DNA of 64,000 nucleotides from positions 62,001 to 126,000 of the forward strand of contig NZ_WQDA01000002.1 in the NCBI RefSeq assembly GCF_013032855.1, written 5' to 3'. The notes under the pieces were generated by a model. It had not been told where the DNA came from. It was given only the letters and a program-made list of their open reading frames with translations, and ran no database searches. This document shows positions 34,351-44,290 of the stretch, in pieces. A program made the translations under genes and the position numbers. The stretch is from Ruegeria arenilitoris (GTDB lineage Bacteria > Pseudomonadota > Alphaproteobacteria > Rhodobacterales > Rhodobacteraceae). Position 1 is the first letter of the stretch. Each line of letters opens with the position of its first letter.

Positions 34351-35447
34351 TTCTGGACCGGTACTTCGCCCGCCGCTTTTTGCAGAGCTTTCTGGTGATT
34401 GGGGCCATCTTCCTGACACTGATGATCCTGATCGACCTGATCGAACAGGCCCGTCGGTTCAATGACGCCGACCTGTCCTTTGGCCAGGTTCTGCAGCTGA
34501 CGCTGTTGAACACGCCCGCTGCGATCAGCGAGATGCTGCCGCTGTTGATGATCCTGTCGACCATTGCCCTGTTTGTCGGCCTCGCCCGCAGCTCGGAGTT
34601 GGTGGTGACCCGGGCGATCGGCCGCTCGGGTATCCGCGCGCTGGTGGCACCGGTCCTTCTGGCGCTGCTAATCGGAACGCTGGCGGTGGCCCTGCTGAAC
34701 CCGATTGCGGCGGCCACGTCCGAGCAGTACCGGCATTTCTCGGATCTATACAAAAACGGTGGCAGTTCCGCCCTCTCGATCAGCCGCGACGGGCTTTGGC
34801 TGCGTCAGGGCTCGCCGCAGGGCCAATCGGTGATCCATGCCCGCGCATCGACCAACGACGCCGAGCTTGAATTGATCGACGTGACCATCATCACGTTTTC
34901 GCCCGAAGGTCTTCCGACCCGTCAAATCATCGCCAACGGCGCTCGCCTCGAGGACGGGGCCTGGATCCTGCGCAACACCAAGGAATGGCCCCTGTCCAAC
35001 GACACCAACCCCGAGACCCATGCCGTCACGCATGAGACCCTGCGGCTGCCCACTTCGCTGACCCGTCAGCGCATCCTTGAAACCTTGGGCCAACAGGACA
35101 GCGTCTCGGTCTATGACCTGCCCCAACTGATCCGTGACCTGCGCGAGGCGGGCTTTTCGACCAAGCAATACGAGGTTTGGCTGCAGGTGCAGCTGGCGCG
35201 CCCATTCTTCCTGATTTCGATGGTGTTGATCGGCGCGGCTTTCACCATGCGGCACGTGCGGTTCGGCGGCACCGGCGTCGCCGTGCTGACGGCTGTTCTT
35301 CTGGGGTTCGGCGTATACTTCGTGCGCAATTTCGCTCAGATTTTGGGAGAGAACGGCCAATTGCCAATTGTGATTGCGGCCTGGGCACCGCCGTTTGCGG
35401 CCATATTGCTGTCGCTCGGCCTTCTGCTGCACGCGGAGGACGGCTGA
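34347..35447 (+). CDS. lptG: LPS export ABC transporter permease LptG
   Basis: A 366-aa membrane subunit of the Lpt bridge that lifts LPS from the inner membrane. Six helices flank a periplasmic beta-jellyroll domain (about 130-260). LIDLIEQARRF near the start and VRNFAQILGENGQLP near the end fit LptG rather than LptF. The start is GTG at 34347. Normally an lptF gene precedes it; here only 229 nt separate it from the divergent pepA gene. lptD follows with a TGATG overlap. Confidence 0.9.
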   Translation: MILDRYFARRFLQSFLVIGAIFLTLMILIDLIEQARRFNDADLSFGQVLQLTLLNTPAAISEMLPLLMILSTIALFVGLARSSELVVTRAIGRSGIRALVAPVLLALLIGTLAVALLNPIAAATSEQYRHFSDLYKNGGSSALSISRDGLWLRQGSPQGQSVIHARASTNDAELELIDVTIITFSPEGLPTRQIIANGARLEDGAWILRNTKEWPLSNDTNPETHAVTHETLRLPTSLTRQRILETLGQQDSVSVYDLPQLIRDLREAGFSTKQYEVWLQVQLARPFFLISMVLIGAAFTMRHVRFGGTGVAVLTAVLLGFGVYFVRNFAQILGENGQLPIVIAAWAPPFAAILLSLGLLLHAEDG

Positions 35448-37615
35448 TGCGGCGCCTTCTGCCCCTTCTTTTGTCCAGTGCTGTGTACTTTTCCGGTCCG
35501 GGGCTGGCATTGGCCCAAACCTCGGAGACCAGTACGCCCGCGTCTGACACGGCACAACAACAGGATCAGCCTGCCTTGCTGGTGGCTGACAGGATCTTCA
35601 TCACCCCGGATCGCAAACTGGTGGCCGAGGGCAATGTCGAAGCCTTTCAGGGCGACGTCAAACTGTCCGCACAGCGCGTGGTGTTCGACCGCGAGTCGGG
35701 CGAGCTGACGCTGGAAGGTCCGATCCGGATCGATCAGGGCGGACGCTCGACCGTCCTTGCGGACTCAGCGCAACTGGATGACGGCATCCAGAACGGGTTG
35801 CTGACCGGCGCACGGCTGGTGTTCGACCAGCAGGTGCAGATCGCGTCGGTTCAGGCGACCCGCGCGGCAGGACGATACACGCAGTTCAGCAAGGTCTCGG
35901 CCACGTCCTGCCATGTCTGCGCCGACGGTCGGCCGCCCCTCTGGCAAATCCGGGCCCGCAAGGTCACGCATGATCAGCTCGAACGGCAGTTGTATTTCGA
36001 GGGCGCCCAGTTCCGCATTCTGGATGTGCCGGTTTTCTACTTTCCAACCCTGCGGCTGCCGGACCCGACACTGGACCGGGCAACCGGATTTCTGGTGCCG
36101 TCAATCCGCACGACCTCGCAGTTGGGTACCGGCGTCAAGACGCCGTATTTCTTCAAACTGGGCGATCACAGGGATCTGACGCTGACCCCCTACCTGTCGT
36201 CCAAGACCACGACGCTTGGCTATCGCTACCGGCAGGCCTTCAAGAACGGCCGCATCCAGTTTGAAGGGGCCTATACCCGCGACGATGTCCAGCAGGAGCA
36301 GGATCGGGGCTATTTCTTTGCGAATGGCTGGTTCAATCTTCCGAACGACTTCCGGCTCACCTTTGACGTCCAGACCGCATCGGACGACTCATACCTGGCG
36401 GACTATGGGCTGCCTGACTATGACCGCCTGCGCAGCGAGATCGCGCTTGAGCGCATCAAACGAGACACGGCGTTTCGGACCAGCTTCATTCACTACAAGA
36501 CCCTGCGCGACAGCGAGGAACAGGATGAGATCCCGTCGCAGGTCTTCGATCTGTTCTACCAGAAACGCTATTTCCCCGCGTCCGCTGTCGGCGGTGAGGT
36601 GCGGTTGGGCTTCGTCACCCACACCCACACCCGGACCAGCGACGAGGATATCATCGGGCGCGATGTGGCGCGCGCGACATTCGACGCCCAGTGGCTGCGC
36701 AGCTGGACCTTTGCCTCCGGGCTGCGCGCGGATGCGGAACTGGGGGCTTCGGTAGACACGTTCGACATTCGCAACGACAGCGCCTACCCCGACCAGATCA
36801 CCCGGTCGACCCCGCGTGCGGCTCTGACACTGCGCTATCCGATGACCCGGCGCGAAGCCTCTGGCGCGACCCAGTTTCTGGAGCCGATCGCGCAGTTTGG
36901 CTGGACTCATGTTTCGGACACCGATGTGCCCGATGACGAAAGCACCTTCCAGGAATTTGACCAGGGCAACCTGTTGTCCCTGTCGCGCTTTCCGGCCGAG
37001 GATCGACGCGAAGACGGCACGACCGCGGTCGTGGGCGTGAACTGGGCGCGGTATGCCCCGGGCGGTTGGCGGGCATTGGCCACGGTCGGCCAGGTCTTCC
37101 GCTCGACCGCCGATCCGAACTTCACGGCTACGTCCGGCCTGCAGGGAACTTCGTCCGACCTGCTGCTGGCAGGGCAAATCAAAACGAACAATGGCCTGAC
37201 GCTGGCCGCACGTGGATTGATGGATGGCGATTTCAGCTTTACCAAGGCTGAATTGCGCGGAACCTGGGCCAACGAGGGGACCCAACTGGGCGGAAGCTAT
37301 ATCTGGCAGCAGCCGGACCCGGCCGAAAACCTTGACATGGAAACATCCGAGATACGGTTGACCGCACGTCAACGACTGGATGAAAACTGGAGAGCCAACG
37401 CCCTGGCCCGCTATGATCTGGCAGAATCCGAACCGCTGCGGCTGGGCTTGGGTGTGACGTATGAAAATGAATGTGTGCAGGTTAACATGTCCGTCAGCCG
37501 GCGATATACTTCGACATCAAGTATTGAGCCTTCGACGGAATTCGGCTTTACCGTTGCACTGACAGGATACGCCGTTGAAGGCGGGGGCAAGAAGTATAGA
37601 AGAAAATGCAGCTGA
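35447..37615 (+). CDS. lptD: LPS assembly outer-membrane protein LptD
   Basis: A 722-aa outer-membrane LPS translocon. A signal peptide (residues 1-23) is followed by the LptA-like OstA domain (about 40-150) and the 26-strand-type barrel. The four cysteines (155, 158, 676, 721) match the number needed for the disulfide pattern of LptD but with the N-terminal pair as CxxC. The ATG overlaps the lptG stop (TGATG), and the end overlaps surA by 10 nt. Confidence 0.93.
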   Translation: MRRLLPLLLSSAVYFSGPGLALAQTSETSTPASDTAQQQDQPALLVADRIFITPDRKLVAEGNVEAFQGDVKLSAQRVVFDRESGELTLEGPIRIDQGGRSTVLADSAQLDDGIQNGLLTGARLVFDQQVQIASVQATRAAGRYTQFSKVSATSCHVCADGRPPLWQIRARKVTHDQLERQLYFEGAQFRILDVPVFYFPTLRLPDPTLDRATGFLVPSIRTTSQLGTGVKTPYFFKLGDHRDLTLTPYLSSKTTTLGYRYRQAFKNGRIQFEGAYTRDDVQQEQDRGYFFANGWFNLPNDFRLTFDVQTASDDSYLADYGLPDYDRLRSEIALERIKRDTAFRTSFIHYKTLRDSEEQDEIPSQVFDLFYQKRYFPASAVGGEVRLGFVTHTHTRTSDEDIIGRDVARATFDAQWLRSWTFASGLRADAELGASVDTFDIRNDSAYPDQITRSTPRAALTLRYPMTRREASGATQFLEPIAQFGWTHVSDTDVPDDESTFQEFDQGNLLSLSRFPAEDRREDGTTAVVGVNWARYAPGGWRALATVGQVFRSTADPNFTATSGLQGTSSDLLLAGQIKTNNGLTLAARGLMDGDFSFTKAELRGTWANEGTQLGGSYIWQQPDPAENLDMETSEIRLTARQRLDENWRANALARYDLAESEPLRLGLGVTYENECVQVNMSVSRRYTSTSSIEPSTEFGFTVALTGYAVEGGGKKYRRKCS

Positions 37616-38859
37616 TTTCAGGTTTTTCCAGGTTCTTTCGTTCCCGTTGGCTGACGGTATTTGCGCCCGGCCTCGCGGTCGCCATGCTGACAGTTGCGCC
37701 TCAGCAAGCCCCCGCGCAAAGCTTGTTTTCACCGGCTATCCGCGTGAATCAGGATATCGTCACCTGGTACGAACTGGATCAGCGCCAGCGGTTTCTCGAA
37801 ATTCTGGGTATCCCGGGCAGCTCGGAGGCCGAAGTCCGCAAGGCGCTGATCGACGAGCGCCTGCGCAAACAGGCCATGCGCGAAGCCGGCATCCAGCCCA
37901 CACCCGAAGACATTCAGGTTGCGATCGACGAATTCGCCTCGCGTGGTCAGCTGACCCCGGATCAGTTCCTGAAGGCACTGGCTGATGCGGGCATCGACCG
38001 CGAAACCGTGCGGGATTACGTATCCAGTCAGCTGGCATGGCGCGACTATGTCAGCGCCCGCTTTATCTCTCAGGCCCGTCCGACGGACGACGAAATTGAC
38101 CGTGCAATGGGTCAGACCGGCGGTGGCGGTCTTCAGGTTTTGCTGTCCGAAATCATCATCCCCGTGAATGCGCAAACCTTGGCACAGGCCGAAGCCTTGG
38201 CCGACGAGATCGCCCGTGTCGAAACCATCGATGCATTTTCGGCCGCCGCCACGCAGTACTCGGCAGCGCCGACACGCGAAAATGGCGGACGCCTGGACTG
38301 GTTGAACGTCAGCAACCTGCCTCCGGCGCTGCAACCGGTTATCCTTGGCCTGAAGAATGGCGAGGTCACGGCCCCGCTGAGCCTGCCCAACGCCGTAGCC
38401 CTGTTCCAGATGCGCGGCCTGCGAGAAGTGGCCGCCAGCACGCCGCGGTTCTCCAAGATCGACTATGCGGCCTATTACCTGCCTGGCGGACTCAGCCCCG
38501 AAACACTGCAAAGAGCCGCCGAACTGAAGGAAACGGTGGATACCTGCGACGACCTGTACGGCATCGCCAAGGGGCAACCGCCCGAGGTACTCGACCGGGT
38601 CTCGGCAAGTCCGTCCGAAATCCCGCGCGACATCGCGCTGGAACTCGCCAAGCTGGACCCAAACGAGGTGTCGACCTCTCTGACCCGAAACAACGGCCAG
38701 ACGCTGGTGTTCCTCATGCTGTGCAATCGGACGCGCGATCTGGGTGAGGACACGTCGCGCGAGGACGTGGCCAACGCGCTGACGCAGCAACGCCTGCAGG
38801 CATTCGCCAACAGCCTCGTCGAACAACTGCGCGCCGACGCCACCATCATCGAGCAATGA
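37606..38859 (+). CDS. surA: SurA-like periplasmic chaperone/peptidyl-prolyl isomerase
   Basis: A 417-aa secreted protein with signal peptide (about 1-38, ending APAQS) and SurA N-terminal domain (about 45-160), followed by a parvulin-type PPIase region (about 165-275 with SEIIIPV and LDWLNVSNLP). It helps outer-membrane proteins such as LptD to fold. It overlaps lptD upstream by 10 nt and pdxA downstream by 4 nt. Confidence 0.92.
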   Translation: MQLISGFSRFFRSRWLTVFAPGLAVAMLTVAPQQAPAQSLFSPAIRVNQDIVTWYELDQRQRFLEILGIPGSSEAEVRKALIDERLRKQAMREAGIQPTPEDIQVAIDEFASRGQLTPDQFLKALADAGIDRETVRDYVSSQLAWRDYVSARFISQARPTDDEIDRAMGQTGGGGLQVLLSEIIIPVNAQTLAQAEALADEIARVETIDAFSAAATQYSAAPTRENGGRLDWLNVSNLPPALQPVILGLKNGEVTAPLSLPNAVALFQMRGLREVAASTPRFSKIDYAAYYLPGGLSPETLQRAAELKETVDTCDDLYGIAKGQPPEVLDRVSASPSEIPRDIALELAKLDPNEVSTSLTRNNGQTLVFLMLCNRTRDLGEDTSREDVANALTQQRLQAFANSLVEQLRADATIIEQ

Positions 38860-39821
38860 CCGCGCCCATCGCGCTCAGCTGCGGAGAACCTTCGGGCATC
38901 GGTCCGGAGATCGCCGCCAAGGCTTGGACCGCATTGCGCGACAGCTGCCCATTCTTTTACATCGGCGACGCCGGTCACCTGCCCGACGACATCCCCACGA
39001 CCGAGATCGTAGACCCGGCCCAAGTGGCTGACATCTGCGCAGAGGCGCTGCCGGTGTTGCCGTTGACCTTTCCGGCCCCGAACCTGCCCGGCCACCCCGA
39101 CCCAGCCAATGCGCCCTCGGTGATCGACGCCATCGAAACCGGCGTGTCGCTGGTGCGATCCGGCGCGGCCTCGGCCCTCTGCACGGCCCCGATCCACAAG
39201 AAGGCCCTGATCGACGGCGCCGATTTCGCCTATCCAGGCCATACCGAGTTTCTGGCGGCGCTGGCAGGTCGCTCCCTCGTGGTGATGATGTTGGCCAGCG
39301 AGCAACTCCGCGTGGTACCCGCCACGATCCACATCCCGCTGTCGCAGGTGTCCTCGCGGCTCACGCCTGACCTGCTGCGCGACACGATCGCGATCACCGC
39401 TGACGGCCTGCGCCGCCAATTCGGCATCCCGCATCCTCGCATCGCGGTGGCCGGGCTCAACCCCCATGCCGGCGAGGGTGGCAAGATGGGCCGCGAGGAA
39501 CTGGACTGGATCGCCCCTCTGCTGGCCGATCTCACCCCCGAGGGCTACACCGTCACCGGCCCGCATCCGGCAGACACGATGTTCCACGCCGCCGCACGCG
39601 CCCGCTATGACGCCGCCATCGCCATGTATCACGATCAGGCGCTGATCCCGATCAAGACCCTCGACTTCGACCGTGGCGTGAACGTGACCCTGGGCCTGCC
39701 CTTCATCCGCACCTCGCCCGACCATGGCACCGCGCTCGATATCGCCGGACAGGGCATCGCAAACCCCACCAGCCTGATCGAGGCGCTGAAACTCGCCCAA
39801 CGCATGGCACAAAGCACTTGA
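38856..39821 (+). CDS. pdxA: 4-hydroxythreonine-4-phosphate dehydrogenase
   Basis: A 321-aa PdxA, an NAD enzyme in de novo pyridoxal phosphate synthesis. GEPSGIGPEIAAKA near the N-terminus, TAPIHKKAL (about 110), GLNPHAGEGGKMG (about 200) and YHDQALIPIKTL (about 260) are all family motifs with the divalent-metal histidines. It overlaps surA by 4 nt. The surA-pdxA-rsmA order is conserved far beyond alphaproteobacteria. Confidence 0.96.
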   Translation: MTAPIALSCGEPSGIGPEIAAKAWTALRDSCPFFYIGDAGHLPDDIPTTEIVDPAQVADICAEALPVLPLTFPAPNLPGHPDPANAPSVIDAIETGVSLVRSGAASALCTAPIHKKALIDGADFAYPGHTEFLAALAGRSLVVMMLASEQLRVVPATIHIPLSQVSSRLTPDLLRDTIAITADGLRRQFGIPHPRIAVAGLNPHAGEGGKMGREELDWIAPLLADLTPEGYTVTGPHPADTMFHAAARARYDAAIAMYHDQALIPIKTLDFDRGVNVTLGLPFIRTSPDHGTALDIAGQGIANPTSLIEALKLAQRMAQST

Positions 39822-39823
39822 TC

Positions 39824-39872
39824 CTTCATCTGGCGCCAAATATCCCCGCCGGAGGCAAAAATTCTCTGGCGC
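39824..39872. repeat. Roseobacter-type intergenic repeat element
   Basis: The gap between pdxA and rsmA contains TCTGGCGCCAAATATCCCC and a second partial copy TCTCTGGCGC about 30 nt later. As I recall, TCTGGCGCCAAATAT-type elements recur in Rhodobacterales intergenic regions; only this copy was seen here. Confidence 0.4.
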
Positions 39873-39905
39873 ACCGCCTGCCCCTCGCGCCACGGTAACC
39901 GGATC

Positions 39906-40748
39906 ATGAGCGCAATCGACACCCTCCCCCCGCTGCGCGAGGTCATCGCCAAGCACCAGCTCTCGGCGCGCAAGTCGCTGGGTCAGAACTTCCTGCTCGA
40001 TCTCAACCTGACGGCCAAGATCGCCCGGCAGGCCGGCGACCTGAGCCAATGCGACGTGCTGGAGATCGGCCCCGGCCCCGGAGGCCTGACCCGCGGTTTG
40101 CTGGCCGAAGGTGCGCGCAAGGTGGTGGCGGTGGAAAAAGATATCCGCTGCATCGCCGCGCTTCAGGAAATCGCCGCTGCCTATCCCGGGCGGCTCGAGG
40201 TCATCAATGGCGACGCTCTTGAAATCGATCCGCTTGAACATCTGAACCCGCCCATCCGCGTGGCGGCCAATCTGCCCTACAATGTGGGCACGGAACTGCT
40301 GGTGCGCTGGCTGACCCCGCCGGAATGGCCACCCTTCTGGCAGAGCCTGACCCTGATGTTCCAGCGCGAGGTGGCCGAGCGCATCGTGGCGCAGCCCGGC
40401 ACCAAGGCTTATGGGCGGCTGGCGATCCTGGCCCAGTGGCGGGCCGAGGCGCGCATCGCCATGTCCCTGCCCCCCGGTGCGTTCACGCCGCCGCCCAAGG
40501 TCAGCAGCGCCGTGGTCCACCTGACCGCCCTGCCCGAACCCCGCTTTCCGGCCGATGCCGGTATTCTGTCACGTGTCGTGGCCGCTGCGTTCAATCAACG
40601 CCGCAAGATGCTGCGCGCGTCGCTCAAGGGGATGGCCCCCGATATCGAGGACCGCCTGAACGCCGCCGGCATCAAGCCCACCGACCGTGCCGAGCAGATA
40701 TCTCTCGAAGCGTTCTGCGCGCTGGCGCGCGAGATACAAAAAACCTGA
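39906..40748 (+). CDS. rsmA: 16S rRNA (adenine1518/1519-N6) dimethyltransferase
   Basis: A 280-aa KsgA/RsmA, which dimethylates two adjacent adenosines near the 3' end of 16S rRNA. It shows the start [11 protein letters not shown], the SAM site [15 protein letters not shown] (about 54-68), and the catalytic NLPYNVGT (about 124). The C-terminal helical domain ends in a normal family length. Last gene of the LPS-surA-pdxA run, closed by a hairpin terminator shared with the convergent DUF4167 gene. Confidence 0.96.
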   Translation: MSAIDTLPPLREVIAKHQLSARKSLGQNFLLDLNLTAKIARQAGDLSQCDVLEIGPGPGGLTRGLLAEGARKVVAVEKDIRCIAALQEIAAAYPGRLEVINGDALEIDPLEHLNPPIRVAANLPYNVGTELLVRWLTPPEWPPFWQSLTLMFQREVAERIVAQPGTKAYGRLAILAQWRAEARIAMSLPPGAFTPPPKVSSAVVHLTALPEPRFPADAGILSRVVAAAFNQRRKMLRASLKGMAPDIEDRLNAAGIKPTDRAEQISLEAFCALAREIQKT

Positions 40749-40762
40749 TCCCGAACGAAAAC

Positions 40763-40791
40763 GGCCCCGGACATCTCTGACCGGGGCCTTT
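40763..40791. terminator. Bidirectional terminator between rsmA and DUF4167 genes
   Basis: GGCCCCGG (40763-40770) pairs with CCGGGGCC (40781-40788). TTT follows on the plus strand and a TTTT tract follows on the minus strand, serving both convergent genes. Confidence 0.7.
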
Positions 40792-40816
40792 GAACTCTGT
40801 GCGCAACCGCTATGGC

Positions 40817-41389
40817 TTATTCGGCAGCCTCTGGTGCATCACCGCCGCCTTGGGGGGCCTGCTCTTCTACGGCCTTAGGCTTGCGTGCGCGCGGTCTCCG
40901 GGCAGGTTTGTCCTTGCGCTCGGCCGCTTCGGCCTTGGCGCCCGCGCTTTCGGGCGTCTCGACAAGCCCGGATTCAGGAGTATCCGAATCGGCGTTCAGA
41001 TCAACGATGTCCGGCTGCGGAGCCTCGGCCGGGTCCGCCTGGCGTGCGGCTTCACGTTCCTGCCGTTCCGCCCGCTCCCGATCGCGCTCGGCCTGACGCT
41101 CGCGGTTCTGGCGTTCCTGCTCTTCCCGACGCGCTTCCATTTCGCGTTGCGCCTCGCTCAGCAGGCGCAGGTAATGCTCGGCATGTTGCTGAAAGTTTTC
41201 GGCAGCGACGCGGTCATTGGCCAGCTGTGCATCGCGCGCCAGCTGGTTGTACTTGTCAATGATCTGCTGCGGCGTGCCGCGCACCTTGCCCTCGGGCCCC
41301 GAGCTGTCGAAAACCCGGTTAACGACGTTTCCACCAGAGGGACGATTGCGGTTGTTCTTTGCCCGCGAGCGGGATTTGGAGGATCTCAT
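40817..41389 (-). CDS. DUF4167 domain protein
   Basis: A 190-aa protein with an N-terminal basic region (RSSKSRSRAKNNRNRPSGGN), then a DUF4167 domain (GTPQQIIDKYNQLARDAQLANDRVAAENF), then a highly charged Glu/Arg-rich tail. The family is widespread next to prmC-prfA in alphaproteobacteria; function unknown, but RNA or ribosome contact is a reasonable guess from the basic N-terminus. The ATG at 41389 begins the conserved basic region. Confidence 0.85.
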   Translation of the reverse strand: MRSSKSRSRAKNNRNRPSGGNVVNRVFDSSGPEGKVRGTPQQIIDKYNQLARDAQLANDRVAAENFQQHAEHYLRLLSEAQREMEARREEQERQNRERQAERDRERAERQEREAARQADPAEAPQPDIVDLNADSDTPESGLVETPESAGAKAEAAERKDKPARRPRARKPKAVEEQAPQGGGDAPEAAE

Positions 41390-41628
41390 CTTACTGTACG
41401 TCAGCCTTGTCTTGCACTGTCGATCCACCCGTATTCTGCGCTGCTCTGTGGCCTGTGCCGTCACGGGATGTCGACTTTTTTGGGCTTGGCGTCAGGGGTG
41501 CGCCGAAGGGGCGTCAACCGCGCTGACTACTCTGAGTAAGCATGTCCTGACGGCGCAGACAAGGGGTTAATACACCAAATGCCGGGTTTTTTACCCCGAC
41601 CGGCGTAAATCGGCCTCAGAATCCGCGG

Positions 41629-42474
41629 CTAGCCCGGCATTCTGGCGCCCACCACCCGGTCCCGCCCGTCCAGATCAGGAACCACACGGATATCCGCCAG
41701 CCCCGCCGCGTCGAACAACGCGCCGACCGCCTGCGCCTGTGTCGGGCCGATTTCCACCAGAAGCCGTCCGCCGGGCACAAGGTGATCAGGGGCGCCGGCC
41801 GCAATCCGGCGATAGGCGTCCAGCCCGTCCGCTTCATCCGTCAAGGCCAGGCGCGGCTCGTGCTCGCGCACTTCGGGCGACAAGTCATCCATTTCGTCGA
41901 GCGCGATATAGGGCGGATTGGAAACGATCAGGTCGAAATGGCCACCAATGTTTTCGAACCAGTCCGAGCGCTGGATTTCCGCCCGATCCTGCACCCCGTG
42001 GGCCACCGCATTCGCACTTGCCTGCAGACAGGCTGCCTCGCTCAGATCGACGCCCAGCCCGGTTGCGCTGGTGCGTTCTGCCAGCAGGGTGATCAGGATG
42101 CAGCCTGAGCCGACGCCCAGGTCGAGCACCCGGTCAAACGGCTGGCTCAGGGCCGCTTCGATCAGCGCTTCAGTTTCGGGGCGCGGGTCCAGCACGTCGC
42201 GGCTGACGCGGAAGCGTCGGCCGTAGAATTCGCGCTCGCCCAGAAGATGGGAAACCGGCACCCGGATCGCGCGCAGCGACACCAGTTGCTCATACCGTTC
42301 GGCGATCTCGGGCGAGAGCTCTTCGGGCGCGATCAGGGTCACGCGGCTGGCCTCGATCCGGGCGGCATGGGCCAGCAGAACCCGGGCGTCCCGCGCCGGG
42401 TCGTCCACACCTGCGGCCCGCAGGCGCGCGGTGGCGGCCACCATGGCCTGTGCCGCTGTCAGCGCCGCGATCAT
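41629..42474 (-). CDS. prmC: Release factor glutamine methyltransferase
   Basis: A 281-aa PrmC/HemK that methylates the glutamine of the GGQ motif in release factors. The SAM site [16 protein letters not shown] (about 116-131) and the catalytic NPPY (about 185) are intact. The ATG overlaps the prfA stop by 4 nt, so enzyme and substrate are co-translated. Confidence 0.95.
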   Translation of the reverse strand: MIAALTAAQAMVAATARLRAAGVDDPARDARVLLAHAARIEASRVTLIAPEELSPEIAERYEQLVSLRAIRVPVSHLLGEREFYGRRFRVSRDVLDPRPETEALIEAALSQPFDRVLDLGVGSGCILITLLAERTSATGLGVDLSEAACLQASANAVAHGVQDRAEIQRSDWFENIGGHFDLIVSNPPYIALDEMDDLSPEVREHEPRLALTDEADGLDAYRRIAAGAPDHLVPGGRLLVEIGPTQAQAVGALFDAAGLADIRVVPDLDGRDRVVGARMPG

Positions 42475-43544
42475 TGCGCCATCTCCGCCAACAGGCGCGC
42501 CTGATCATCGGCGGTCAGCGCATCGATCACCTCGTCTAGGTCGCCCTGCATGATCTGGTCGAGCTTGTAGAGCGTCAAGTTGATCCGGTGATCTGTCATC
42601 CGGCCCTGCGGGAAATTATAGGTACGGATGCGCTCGGAGCGGTCGCCCGACCCCACCTGGCTGGCCCGGTCGGCCGAGCGTTCGCTGTCGATCCGCTGAC
42701 GTTCGAGGTCATAGAGACGCGTCTTGAGCACCTGCATCGCGATCTCGCGGTTGCGGTGCTGCGACTTCTCGGAACTGGTCACCACGATCCCTGTCGGCAG
42801 GTGGGTGATCCGTACCGCCGAGTCGGTGGTGTTCACATGCTGCCCGCCTGCACCCGAGCTGCGCATCGTGTCGATGCGAATGTCATTCGGGTCGATCTGG
42901 ATATCCACGTCCTCGGCCTCGGGCAGAACCGCCACAGTCGCCGCCGAGGTGTGGATGCGCCCGCCGCTCTCGGTTTCGGGTACACGCTGTACGCGGTGCA
43001 CGCCGGATTCGTATTTCAGCCGGGCAAAGACGTTGTCGCCCTTGATATGGGCCACCACTTCCTTGATGCCGCCCAGTTCGGTCTGCTGTTCTTCGATGAT
43101 CTCTAGCTGCCAGCCGCGCGCCTCGGCATAGCGCTGATACATCCGCAGCAGGTCGCCCGCGAACAAAGCCGCCTCGTCGCCGCCGGTGCCGGGGCGGATC
43201 TCCAGCATCGCCGGCCGCGCATCGGCCGCGTCCTTGGGCAGCAGCGCCAGTTGCAGCGCATGCTCGACCTCGGGGATGCGCGCCTTGAGCTGCGGGATCT
43301 CCTCCTCGGCCAGCTCTTTCATTTCGGGGTCGCCCAGCATCGCTTCGGCCTCGGCCAGATCGGCCCGCAGCTGGCGCCAGGCTGCGATCTGTTCGACCAC
43401 CGGTTTGAGGTCGGAATATTCCTTGGCCAAAGCCGCGATATCCCCGCCCGAGGCGCCATCGGACATGGCCGCTTCGAGGTACTGGAATCGCTGGGTGATC
43501 TGTTCAAGACGTTCTTCGGGGATCATTGGGGCGGTGTCTATCAT
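42471..43544 (-). CDS. prfA: Peptide chain release factor 1
   Basis: A 357-aa RF1 that reads UAA/UAG stops. The GGQ motif is visible in [14 protein letters not shown] (about residue 235), and the usual coiled N-terminal domain is present. An internal ATG six codons later (43526) is an alternative start; neither has a strong ribosome binding site. prmC overlaps downstream. Confidence 0.95.
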   Translation of the reverse strand: MIDTAPMIPEERLEQITQRFQYLEAAMSDGASGGDIAALAKEYSDLKPVVEQIAAWRQLRADLAEAEAMLGDPEMKELAEEEIPQLKARIPEVEHALQLALLPKDAADARPAMLEIRPGTGGDEAALFAGDLLRMYQRYAEARGWQLEIIEEQQTELGGIKEVVAHIKGDNVFARLKYESGVHRVQRVPETESGGRIHTSAATVAVLPEAEDVDIQIDPNDIRIDTMRSSGAGGQHVNTTDSAVRITHLPTGIVVTSSEKSQHRNREIAMQVLKTRLYDLERQRIDSERSADRASQVGSGDRSERIRTYNFPQGRMTDHRINLTLYKLDQIMQGDLDEVIDALTADDQARLLAEMAQ

Positions 43545-43588
43545 CCGACGGCTTTGGTCAAGGCCCCGGCTTGTGCTAAGCTATGCCC

Positions 43589-43891
43589 ATGAAACGGATC
43601 ATGGCCCTGCTGATCGTCTGCGCAACGCCCGGTCTGGCCGATGTCATCGGCCCCGGTGGCAAGGTGCAGGATTGCTATTGCACCGACACCTCCGGCGCGC
43701 GGGTGGAACTGGGTGAGATGGTCTGCCTGCAGGTCGATGGCCGCATGTTCATGGCTCAGTGCCAGATGTCGCTGAACGTGCCGATGTGGCGCGAGGTGTC
43801 CGAGGGGTGCCTGTCTTCAGGACTGCAGAGCCGCCAGCCAACCGTCGACCCGGGTGCGGTTGACGTCGAAATCCCGTCGGCCAAATCGTAA
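43589..43891 (+). CDS. Secreted cysteine-rich hypothetical protein
   Basis: A 100-aa protein with a signal peptide (MKRIMALLIVCATPGLADV) and a short mature domain with cysteines at DCYC, MVC, AQC and EGC, probably disulfide-bonded in the periplasm. Function not recognised. An ATG two codons earlier (43583) is possible. Its 3' end overlaps the convergent DUF1499 gene by 75 nt, unusually long for real convergent genes. Confidence 0.66.
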   Translation: MKRIMALLIVCATPGLADVIGPGGKVQDCYCTDTSGARVELGEMVCLQVDGRMFMAQCQMSLNVPMWREVSEGCLSSGLQSRQPTVDPGAVDVEIPSAKS

Positions 43892-44224
43892 CCGTCCATA
43901 GATGCGCAACGTGTCGCCGTCCTGCTGGGCGGTAGTGTAGTCGGGAAAGCCGAACACCCGGCTGCGGGACACATAGGTGATCAGGCCCTCATCCACCGAT
44001 CCGGCCAGCACCGTCGTACGCGGCGTCGACCGCGCCATCTTGTCCAGCCGCGCGAGGCCGTCCGGCCCGGTCTGCACCACGCGGATCACGCCTCCGGGCA
44101 GGTCACGATCTGCCTCGGCCACGACTGGCACATGCCAGCGCGCGGGATCGGCCGGTGCCAGCCGCACATAGAGGCCAAGCCCGACAACCGCGGCGACGAT
44201 CAACCAAAGAACCATGCGTTTCAT
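43817..44224 (-). CDS. DUF1499 family protein
   Basis: A 135-aa protein with an N-terminal membrane anchor (about residues 3-21) and a periplasmic beta-rich domain. The core segment with FGFPDYTTAQQDGDTLRIYG and RLRFGRRDFDVNRTRVDGWL matches DUF1499. Function unknown; relatives are membrane-associated. It overlaps the convergent secreted protein gene by 75 nt. Confidence 0.75.
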   Translation of the reverse strand: MKRMVLWLIVAAVVGLGLYVRLAPADPARWHVPVVAEADRDLPGGVIRVVQTGPDGLARLDKMARSTPRTTVLAGSVDEGLITYVSRSRVFGFPDYTTAQQDGDTLRIYGRLRFGRRDFDVNRTRVDGWLAALQS

Positions 44225-44290
44225 TCCAATCAGACCTTCCGGCAGAACCCTAGCCGCCCGCCGGTACCTGGCAAGACCTGCCGGCCCCGC

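Noticed and set aside
38475-40520. 681-aa minus-strand open frame opposite surA, pdxA and rsmA
   Set aside because: Runs antisense through three well-recognised genes; low-complexity His/Arg/Gly-rich composition typical of GC-rich shadow frames.
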